64,000 nt of DNA, taken from Halorhabdus sp. BNX81. Its GTDB lineage: Archaea; Halobacteriota; Halobacteria; Halobacteriales; Haloarculaceae. Shown one piece after another: positions 25,535 to 32,483 of this stretch. A program made the position numbers and the translations under genes. Under the pieces are notes generated by a model that was not told the DNA's origin, made no database searches, and saw only the letters and a list, made by a program, of their open reading frames with translations. Numbering within the stretch: position 1 is the first letter of the stretch; each line of letters starts with the position of its first letter. The DNA lies in NCBI RefSeq assembly GCF_029229925.1, contig NZ_CP107254.1, positions 2,108,001 to 2,172,000 of the forward strand. Reading direction: 5' to 3'.

Positions 25535-26323
25535 TCAGATCTGACCCACCGCGACGTAGAAGGGGACGGTCTCCGTCCGCTCGTAGGCCCGATCAGCCAT
25601 CTGTTCGATGACGTCGCGGCCCATCTGGCGCCACCGCTGTCGGAGACGGTCGTACGCTTCCGTCGAGAGCCCGCCGTCGAGCAACGTCTCTCGGTCCGTG
25701 GCGATCCCCGAACCGCCGGCTTTTCGACGGGCTGATTCGACATCGGACTCGTCATACGGCGGCGAGATCGTGCGGGCGTGATCGTAGCGGGTGATCTCGA
25801 CCGACGCCAGGCCGGCTTCCGTAAGGATCGACTCCGCATCCGACCCGAGCGTGACGTCGGTGTCGACGCCGGCGAGATACCGATCGCGAGCCTCACCGGC
25901 GAGCGCCGATTCGCCGTCGACGGTCGACTCGACCGTCACGCTCCCGTTGTCCGGTTCGATCACCGCAACGCCGTCCCGGGAGACACGAGCGAACTCCCGA
26001 ACGGCGTCGACTGGTTCGGGGAGATTGATCAGGAGTGCCTGACAGACCACCAGATCGAAGGTGTCGTCGGGAAAGGGGAGTCGGAACGCGTCACCGACGA
26101 CTGCCGGTCCCTCCACGTGGTCGAGGAGTTGCGGATCCGCATCGACGCCGACGACATCGCCCGGCGTTTCCTCGCGGAGAACCCTGGTGAGCGCGCCAGT
26201 GCCGCTGCCCACGTCCAGCACCCGCTCGCGGGTCGACAGATCCAGGGCGGAAAGCGCTTCACGCGAGTCTTCCCACATACCGCGGCGGGTGTGCGTGAGG
26301 TACTCGGCGTCGAACCTGCGCAT
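25535..26323 (-). CDS. Class I SAM-dependent methyltransferase
   Basis: A 262-residue methyltransferase of the Methyltransf_11/25 type. Motif I VLDVGSGTGALTRVL, acidic loop VVGVDADPQLL, motif II DTFDLVVCQALLINLPEP and motif III are present in order. The substrate cannot be told. It is convergent with the preceding plus-strand gene and followed at 48 bp by nfo on the same strand. Confidence 0.88.
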   Translation of the reverse strand: MRRFDAEYLTHTRRGMWEDSREALSALDLSTRERVLDVGSGTGALTRVLREETPGDVVGVDADPQLLDHVEGPAVVGDAFRLPFPDDTFDLVVCQALLINLPEPVDAVREFARVSRDGVAVIEPDNGSVTVESTVDGESALAGEARDRYLAGVDTDVTLGSDAESILTEAGLASVEITRYDHARTISPPYDESDVESARRKAGGSGIATDRETLLDGGLSTEAYDRLRQRWRQMGRDVIEQMADRAYERTETVPFYVAVGQI

Positions 26324-26371
26324 ACCGGTGATATCCCACGGGCGTCAAAAAGGTGCTCGAAACGTCCCGTG

Positions 26372-27202
26372 TCAGGCCTCGCGAAGCTCGCGGGCACGCT
26401 CGACGTTCCAGGCGAAGCCCCGGCCGTCCTCGGTCGGCGTCTCCAGGACGAACGGCAACTCCCGCAACGCGTCGTGGTTGACGACGGCTGCGATGCCCGC
26501 CTCGCCGATCTCACCCTCGCCGAGGTGGGCGTGTTCGTCCTTGTTCGTCCCGCAGGCGTGCTTGGAGTCGTTGAGGTGGAGACATTCGAGCGTGTCAAGA
26601 CCCACCTCCTCGTCGAATTCGGCGACGGTCTCCTCGACGGCCTCGGGTGTCGAGAGATCGTACCCGGCGGCGAAGAGATGGGCCGTGTCGAGACAGATGC
26701 CGAGGTCCTGCTCGCTCGCCTCCAGGACCGTCGCGAGGTGCTCGAAGTCGTCGCCAAGCTTCGTCCCGCTGCCGGCGTCCGATTCGACGAGGACAGTCAC
26801 ATCCTCGGGAACGTCGAGTTCGTCGAGTGCGCTGGCGGCGTTCGCCAGTCCCTGCTCGACGCCCGCGCCCGTGTGGGCACCAAGATGGACGTTGACGTAC
26901 TCGATGTCGAGTGTCGCCGCGGCGTCGACCTCCTCTTGGAGACTCGCGATCGACTTCTCCCGGAGGTCGTCTTTGGGCGTACAGAGGTTGACCAGATAGG
27001 ACGCGTGGATCACCCACGGTCCGACGTCGGCTTCGATCGATCGATCCCGAAATGCCTCGGCCTCGCTGTCTTCGATCGACGGCTCCTGCCAGACCTGCGG
27101 TGAGTGTGAGAAGATCTGGCCGCAGTTGCCGTCGTATTCGAGCTGTTCCTCGACGGCGTTGGAAACGCCGCCAGCGATAGAAGTGTGAGCGCCGATTTGC
27201 AT
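26372..27202 (-). CDS. nfo: Endonuclease IV (deoxyribonuclease IV)
   Basis: A 276-residue AP endonuclease of the TIM-barrel Nfo family, which cleaves 5' of abasic sites in base-excision repair. Signatures: [20 protein letters not shown] at the N-terminus, [29 protein letters not shown] and [18 protein letters not shown] with AHLGEGEIG, which hold the metal-binding His/Asp/Glu set. The frame is open to 27229 but MQIGAHTS is the family N-terminus. It is divergent from rio2 over 156 bp. Confidence 0.93.
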   Translation of the reverse strand: MQIGAHTSIAGGVSNAVEEQLEYDGNCGQIFSHSPQVWQEPSIEDSEAEAFRDRSIEADVGPWVIHASYLVNLCTPKDDLREKSIASLQEEVDAAATLDIEYVNVHLGAHTGAGVEQGLANAASALDELDVPEDVTVLVESDAGSGTKLGDDFEHLATVLEASEQDLGICLDTAHLFAAGYDLSTPEAVEETVAEFDEEVGLDTLECLHLNDSKHACGTNKDEHAHLGEGEIGEAGIAAVVNHDALRELPFVLETPTEDGRGFAWNVERARELREA

Positions 27203-27358
27203 ATCTCGACCCTCGGCCCTGCCGGACATAGGCGCTTCGGCGGTGACATTCCGGCGGTTGCCGCGCTAACTGGACTTCGTATAGCGAAATGGGATTTAAT
27301 TCCGGGTGAACGCAACGACACGTCGGGCTTTTGCCGGACAAACCCCTACCGGACTCTA

Positions 27359-28267
27359 ATGGTCTCGAACGTCGCCCCGGTGATAGCCGAGCTCGAGCCG
27401 GAGGACTTTCATCTTCTCTCGGGGATCGAGCAGGGAATGCGGTTCTCGGAGTGGGTTTCCCGAGAAAAGATACCCGAATTCGCGAGAATGACCGTCGAGG
27501 ACGTCGATTACCGACTCGACCGGTGTGAGGACCAGGGGTTAATCGAGCGCAAGACGATCCAGTACCAGGGATTTTCACTGACGTTCGAGGGCTATGACGC
27601 ACTGGCACTCCACACCTTTGCCGAGCGCGAGTCGATCCAGGGGGTTGGTTCGAGCCTCGGCGTCGGCAAGGAGAGTGACGTCTACGAAGTCCAATCCTAC
27701 AAGCCCCTGGCACTGAAGTATCACCGTGAGGGCTATACGAACTTCCGGGAAGTGATGCGCGAACGCGAGTACACCGCCGATCGCGAGCACGTCTCCTGGC
27801 TGTACACCGCCCGGAAGGCCGCCGAGCGCGAGTATACCGCGCTCGAAGAGCTATACCCCGGGGTGAGCGTGCCGAGACCGGTCGATCACAACCGTCACGC
27901 GATCGTGATGGAGCGCATGGACGGCGTCGAACTCTCACGGACGAAACTCGAAGACGAACAGGTACGCCCGGTCCTGGATCTGATTCTCGACGAAGTCCAG
28001 AACGCCTACGAGGCGGGGTACGTCCACGCCGACATGAGTGAATACAATATTTTCGTCGGGGAGAGCGGCGTCACCGTCTTCGATTGGCCACAGGCCGTCC
28101 CGACAGAGCACGAAAACGCCCGCGAGCTGCTCGAACGCGACGTCACGAATATTCTTGGGTACTTCACCCGGAAATACCCCCACGCGATCGAGGACGTGGA
28201 GGACACGACAGTCGCCGCTGCCATCGCCGAAGGGCGCTTCGACTCGATCGATTCGGACGAAACCTGA
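27359..28267 (+). CDS. rio2: RIO2 family serine/threonine protein kinase
   Basis: A 302-residue atypical kinase. The N-terminal winged helix (about residues 1-85, DVDYRLDRCEDQGLIERKT) is the mark of RIO2. The kinase part shows GVGKESDVYEVQ, ALKYHREG (ATP Lys), VHADMSEYNIFV (catalytic loop) and VFDWPQAV (metal-binding Asp). RIO2 acts in maturation of the small ribosomal subunit. The frame is open to 27185; ATG 27359 (MVSNVAPVIAEL) fits, with a TATA-like GGATTTAATT about 65 bp upstream. Confidence 0.93.
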   Translation: MVSNVAPVIAELEPEDFHLLSGIEQGMRFSEWVSREKIPEFARMTVEDVDYRLDRCEDQGLIERKTIQYQGFSLTFEGYDALALHTFAERESIQGVGSSLGVGKESDVYEVQSYKPLALKYHREGYTNFREVMREREYTADREHVSWLYTARKAAEREYTALEELYPGVSVPRPVDHNRHAIVMERMDGVELSRTKLEDEQVRPVLDLILDEVQNAYEAGYVHADMSEYNIFVGESGVTVFDWPQAVPTEHENARELLERDVTNILGYFTRKYPHAIEDVEDTTVAAAIAEGRFDSIDSDET

Positions 28268-28359
28268 GAATTCGCCTATTGCTGCCGTCGAGCAGCAGTT
28301 ACCACGGAGAAGCGTCCGACCCGCGCCACACGCATAAATCATTATTGGCTATATCAAAT

Positions 28360-28563
28360 ATGTCGCCTGTCGTTGCGCATCCCTCTCAAACGCTCACGGA
28401 TACACCCAGTTTCGACGGCCTACCCCCGGAGTCTCACCACGATCTCCCCACCGAAACCTATCAGAAAGCGCGACTACCAGCAAGGAACCAAGAAATCACC
28501 CGAAAAATAGCTGCGCTGCCTACTAATGGCTCTCCCGAAGCGCGAACCCGGAATGAGGATTAA
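28360..28563 (+). CDS. Possible small protein (67 aa)
   Basis: The ATG at 28360 follows an AT-rich promoter-like stretch (CATAAATCATTATTGGCTATATCAAAT), the only such run after rio2. The product (MSPVVAHPSQTLTDTPSFDG ...) is polar and proline-rich with no family resemblance. It ends at the 3' end of the convergent transposase remnant. It may equally be a chance frame. Confidence 0.25.
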   Translation: MSPVVAHPSQTLTDTPSFDGLPPESHHDLPTETYQKARLPARNQEITRKIAALPTNGSPEARTRNED

Positions 28564-28850
28564 ACGAGTGTGACCAGCTCCTTCTTCAGCCAGTCAAGGA
28601 ACCGGGATAGAGAGATGCGCGGTTCGCTCAGCGTTTCAATTACTCCGATGCGGTCCTGGATCAAGAAGTCCACCAGGAGCCACATATTGTAAACGAGACA
28701 GCCGAACGCGAAGTGGAACCACCGCACCTCGAACTCCTTCGATGCCGTCCAAGCGGCGGCCTCCTTGATTGACGAGTACGAATCCCAGCGCCGCTCGTGC
28801 GGGAGTTTGCTGTGTTCCGCAGCAACCTTTCCGTGAGCATTTAAATCCAC
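28560..28850 (-). pseudogene. Transposase remnant (C-terminal piece)
   Basis: A 96-residue frame whose second half, TASKEFEVRWFHFAFGCLVY followed by NMWLLVDFLIQD, matches the C-terminal end of haloarchaeal IS4/ISH3-type DDE transposases (there: RVRFLYF..G...YN.WRL.NFL). The DDE catalytic core is absent. The preceding RRWDSYSSIKEAAAWT looks like a worn form of the WEIEN.YKSIK motif. It is an inactive fragment; terminal repeats were not found. Confidence 0.65.
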
Positions 28851-28868
28851 TGGGTTAAGATGGTTTGA

Positions 28869-28907
28869 GCTAACTTAGTTGAGGCTAACTTAGGTAGGAC
28901 TATCTTA
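28869..28907 (+). promoter_or_regulatory. Three phased repeats upstream of the ATPase gene
   Basis: GCTAACTTAG occurs at 28,869-28,878 and 28,884-28,893, with a degenerate GACTATCTTA at 28,898-28,907. Spacing is 14-15 bp, and the last repeat is about 40 bp before the ATG. This could be an operator and/or contain the TATA element. Confidence 0.45.
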
Positions 28908-28944
28908 CAGAACCCCTTTAGAGGTGGCGCTATACGGAACACTC

Positions 28945-30354
28945 ATGGTCGAATTTGTGAACCGGGACCGTGAATTAGACCGCCTTCAAGACCTCTACGA
29001 GTCTGATTCTGCGGCATTGGCTGTAATGTATGGCCGGCGGCGCATGGGGAAGACGACACTCGCGCTTGAGTCGATCCGAGACCGCGACGACGCTGTCTAT
29101 TACCAAGCAACGCGGGGGACAGCCGAACAGCAACGGTCCGCCTTCGTCAGTGATGCCGCTGAAGCGTACTCCGGTATCACACGGATTCGAGACGAGTGGG
29201 AGCCGCTCTTCGAATATCTCGCTGAACAGGACGCAGTCGTGATTCTTGACGAATTCCCGTACCTCGTCGAGCAGACTGAAGCATTGCCGTCAATCCTCCA
29301 GCGCGTCTGGGATCACACCGCTACGGAGACAGCGGCCACCTTCGTGCTGACCGGCTCGGCCATCGGGATGATGTACGAGTACGCACTCGAGGGAACCGCA
29401 CCACTGTACGGACGCGTTGCCAAAACTCCGAACGGAGAAATCGAAGTTAGCCCACTCCACTTCGCCGCAGCAATGGAATTCTTCCCCGAGTACCCGCCTG
29501 CCGAGCAGGTGATGACGTACGGGATCTTCGGCGGGACACCAGAATATCTCCGCGCAGTCAATAACGACGAATCACTAGAAGAGAACGTTACGCGAACACT
29601 CCTGGGCCGCGATGGCGGACTCCACGAAGAACCTGAAAACGTGCTTCAGCGAGAACTCGCTGAGGTTGACCGGTATTTTGCAGTCCTGAAGTCGATGGCT
29701 GAGGGGAACCGTGTCCAAAACGAGATTGCACAGGCCGCTGGCATCACTGATAGTAGCGTGGGGTACTATCTCGACCGGCTGAGCGAACTCCGGGTCATCA
29801 ATCGGGACTATCCGGTGACGGTTGATCCCTCTCGCAGTCGGAAAGGCCGATACACGATCTCGGATCCCCTGTTCAGATTCTGGTTTCGGTTTGTCTACGG
29901 ACGAACTGCTCGATACGAAGTCTACGGGGACGATGCGTATGCGGATCTGATTGACCCAGCATTGCCAGACTTCGTGAGCCGGACGTTCGAACAGTTGTGC
30001 CAGCGTGCTGTCCTGTATGCATACGGCGATGAGTACCGATTTGTGGAGGAGCCGGGGAATTGGTGGGATGGGAGTGGGCACGAGATTGATGTTGTTGCGC
30101 CGACGAACAGTCAGACGCTCTTGCTGGGCGAAGCCAAGTTCCGACAGTCCGAAGTTGGATATGAGGTGTTGAGTCAGCTTCGAGATGAGGCGCAGCTGGT
30201 TGACTGGACTCCCGACGACGGTGGGGAGCGTGAATATGAGTTTGCTCTGTTCAGCCGATCCGGGTTTAGTCAGTCCGTTGAAGAAGCAGCGACAAAACTA
30301 GATAACCTCCGGCTGTTCACTGTTGAGGAGGTCGTACGGTTGGTGACTGCATGA
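28945..30354 (+). CDS. Archaeal ATPase with C-terminal DUF234/nuclease-like domain
   Basis: A 469-residue protein. The N-terminal archaeal ATPase domain has Walker A YGRRRMGKTTLA (about residue 30), Walker B AVVILDEFPYL and sensor-like FVLTGSAIGMM. A winged-helix linker (QAAGITDSSVGYYLDRLSEL) precedes the DUF234 region (ISDPLFRFWFRFVYG), and a PD-(D/E)xK-like pattern, GHEIDVVAP ... LLLGEAKF, closes the protein. Such DEXX-box ATPases are frequent and mobile in archaea; roles in defence or element maintenance are suggested but unproven. ATG 28945 is chosen over the frame start at 28924 because MVEFVNRDREL is the usual N-terminus. Confidence 0.85.
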   Translation: MVEFVNRDRELDRLQDLYESDSAALAVMYGRRRMGKTTLALESIRDRDDAVYYQATRGTAEQQRSAFVSDAAEAYSGITRIRDEWEPLFEYLAEQDAVVILDEFPYLVEQTEALPSILQRVWDHTATETAATFVLTGSAIGMMYEYALEGTAPLYGRVAKTPNGEIEVSPLHFAAAMEFFPEYPPAEQVMTYGIFGGTPEYLRAVNNDESLEENVTRTLLGRDGGLHEEPENVLQRELAEVDRYFAVLKSMAEGNRVQNEIAQAAGITDSSVGYYLDRLSELRVINRDYPVTVDPSRSRKGRYTISDPLFRFWFRFVYGRTARYEVYGDDAYADLIDPALPDFVSRTFEQLCQRAVLYAYGDEYRFVEEPGNWWDGSGHEIDVVAPTNSQTLLLGEAKFRQSEVGYEVLSQLRDEAQLVDWTPDDGGEREYEFALFSRSGFSQSVEEAATKLDNLRLFTVEEVVRLVTA

Positions 30355-30512
30355 GGAGAACGGAGGGGTAGTTTTCAATTATCTGTATGCAGAAATATCC
30401 CGTGAACGTTTCGTGTCGTTCGCAACTCAACTGCCGCCGTCCCTGAGGCAGGGGAGGAAAACTGTGCGAAAAGTGGAAGCTGTTTGCTGGGCGCGGTATG
30501 ACCCGTCGACGA

Positions 30513-32351
30513 TCAGTTCGGGACCCGATATTTCAGGTCGATGGCGTCGATGAGCCGGTCGTTCCGGCTGAGGTTGGTCTCCAGTTCGACGTGCAACGAG
30601 TCCAGCATCGTGTCGACCAGGTCCTGGCGCGCCGAGGACGAGGACCACTGCTCGGGGTTCGCGGGCGTCCCGATCTCCATGGCGACCTGCTGGTTCGGGT
30701 AGATCGTCCGCATGTGGTAGGGCTCGTCGTGATTTGCACACCGGACGGCGTAGGCCGACATGCCCTCGTAGTCGGGGTGGATGACTTCGATCACGTCGCG
30801 CTGGGGGTGGCCCAGCGACTGACTCGGGCGGTGGGGGTTGTTCCAGTGGCCGTCCGCGAGGTTCGCGGCGTCGCCCGACGGCCCGAGCCACGTGATGACC
30901 ATGCCGTCCTGGAAGTACGGCACCTCGCCCGTGTTCTTCAGGACGATGTACTGGTTCCAGTAGCCGCCGCCGTTCTCGTGGATCTCGACGGACGCTTCCA
31001 TCGGCGCGTTGGCGGTGAAGCCGTCGCCGCCAAGCGACTCGCCGGTCCGCGGGTCGACCTTGTCGGCCACCATCTCGTGGATGGGGTTGTCCGGGTTGTT
31101 GACGACGTCCTCTGGCAGGTCAGCCGAACTCCCCCACTCGCGGCTGTCGTCGTACTCCGGCTGGTCGTGGACGCGATCACGCACGCGGACCTCGTCAGGC
31201 TGGTACGTTCGGGCGTCCGTCGGCCAGCGGTCCTGGATGAACTGGTCAGGACCGTTCGTCGCTTGGGTCGGGCCGGCGGTCTCGTCCCAGACGTTGTCGG
31301 GGTCGTCGTGCGTGCCGGGATCTTCGGTCTCGTCCGGCAACAGCGCGAGCCGCGGGAGGAGTTTCACGGTCGCATGGGCGGGGAAGTCGTTGTCGGCGAG
31401 TTGCTGGACGTAGGGCAGCGCCTGCGTGCCGAGTTGATCGAGGGTCAGCGACCCGTCGCTGATGTTGTTCTGGACGGCCTCGACGTCGTAGTTGAACTCC
31501 TCGGCCTTCTCGGCGTCCGTCCACGCCTGGCCGGTCGAGGACGTCTCGCCGGGTAGGTAGTCCGTGAAGTCCCGTGGGACGTAGTACGGATCATCGAAGT
31601 GTTCGTAGAGTTCGGCGACCGTCGTGCTACCGGTGATGTCAGACGGCAGGGTATCAGGCTCCGGCGGCCGGTCCGGGAACGGGACATCCCAGGTCGGTTC
31701 CCCGTCATCATCGTCGGGTTCCGTCTCCGTCGGCGTGTCGTCTGGCGTCTCCGTCGGCGTGTCTTCGGGCGTTTCAGTCGGCGTGTCTTCGGGCGTCTCC
31801 GTCGGTGTCTCCGAACCGTCGTCGTCCGGGTCGGTCGTCACCGCGATCCGATCGATCTCGACGGCCCCTGAGGCCCCCTGCCAGAAGTTGAACCTGACTG
31901 CCTGTGGACTCGCCAGGTCAGCACCGACCGATTCGAGATCGATCGAGACGGTCGAGTAGTCGGTGCCGATCGAGTCATCCGTCAGGTTTTCCAGCAGATC
32001 CGAGGCGCCGCCGATCTTGAGCATGAAATCCGACTGCTCGCCGCCCTCGTCCCCGCGGATTCGAAGCGTGAGATACTGGTAGTCGTCGATCGACTGGGAG
32101 ACGTTGCTCCCGAACCAGCCGGCGTTGTCATACTCCAGACGGAGCGCGCCGTCCTCGACCTCGCCCGACCCGCTCCCGTTGGCGAAACTCCCCGCGTCCG
32201 CCCAGTTGCCGAGGTCGTTGGAGCCCGGATAGGTCCCCCCGTCGAACGAATGGACGACCAGCGGCGAATGTTCCTGGCCCAGGACTGACGTCGCCAGACC
32301 CAGGCTTCCGAGTGCGATGCTCCCTTTCAATACAGTCCTTCGTTTGACCAT
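30513..32351 (-). CDS. Secreted modular protein of unknown function in the hydrolase cluster
   Basis: A 612-residue protein. A Tat signal (KRRTVLKGSIALGSLGLA) is followed by a cysteine-free copy of the cluster's recurring beta-rich module (about residues 28-175: VVHSFDGG..., DLGNWADAGSFANG), a Thr/Pro/Glu linker of PTETPEDT repeats, and a ~375-residue C-terminal domain I cannot place. That domain has many aromatic residues and His (WNQYIVLKNTGEVPYFQDGM, HWNNPHRPSQSLGHPQRDVI, CANHDEPYHMRTIYP). It is the last gene of the cluster but has its own AT-rich promoter. By location it may be a new polysaccharide-acting or binding protein; nothing in the sequence proves an enzyme. Confidence 0.8.
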   Translation of the reverse strand: MVKRRTVLKGSIALGSLGLATSVLGQEHSPLVVHSFDGGTYPGSNDLGNWADAGSFANGSGSGEVEDGALRLEYDNAGWFGSNVSQSIDDYQYLTLRIRGDEGGEQSDFMLKIGGASDLLENLTDDSIGTDYSTVSIDLESVGADLASPQAVRFNFWQGASGAVEIDRIAVTTDPDDDGSETPTETPEDTPTETPEDTPTETPDDTPTETEPDDDDGEPTWDVPFPDRPPEPDTLPSDITGSTTVAELYEHFDDPYYVPRDFTDYLPGETSSTGQAWTDAEKAEEFNYDVEAVQNNISDGSLTLDQLGTQALPYVQQLADNDFPAHATVKLLPRLALLPDETEDPGTHDDPDNVWDETAGPTQATNGPDQFIQDRWPTDARTYQPDEVRVRDRVHDQPEYDDSREWGSSADLPEDVVNNPDNPIHEMVADKVDPRTGESLGGDGFTANAPMEASVEIHENGGGYWNQYIVLKNTGEVPYFQDGMVITWLGPSGDAANLADGHWNNPHRPSQSLGHPQRDVIEVIHPDYEGMSAYAVRCANHDEPYHMRTIYPNQQVAMEIGTPANPEQWSSSSARQDLVDTMLDSLHVELETNLSRNDRLIDAIDLKYRVPN

Positions 32352-32369
32352 ACCAGATGATAATAACCT

Positions 32370-32392
32370 TCTATTATTAAATAAACATCACG
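32370..32392 (-). promoter_or_regulatory. Promoter of the secreted unknown protein
   Basis: On the minus strand GATGTTTATTTAATAATAG lies 20-40 bp before the ATG at 32351. It is far more AT-rich than the other intergenic gaps in the cluster, so this gene is probably transcribed separately from the GH9 gene upstream. Confidence 0.5.
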
Positions 32393-32483
32393 AACGAGGA
32401 GAATTTCCACCATAAATTAATAGACTGGTCGAATCCGAGACACCGAAACCCTGGGTTTACGCTATAGAGCGGTCAAGACACGC

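Noticed and set aside
30355-30512. A small gene or terminator after the ATPase gene
   Set aside because: Only a short inverted repeat (CCCTG...CAGGG, about 30,440) was seen. It is too weak to call.
31720-31810. A minisatellite-like tandem repeat
   Set aside because: It is the coding sequence of the PTETPEDT linker in the secreted unknown protein, a usual feature of exported modular proteins.
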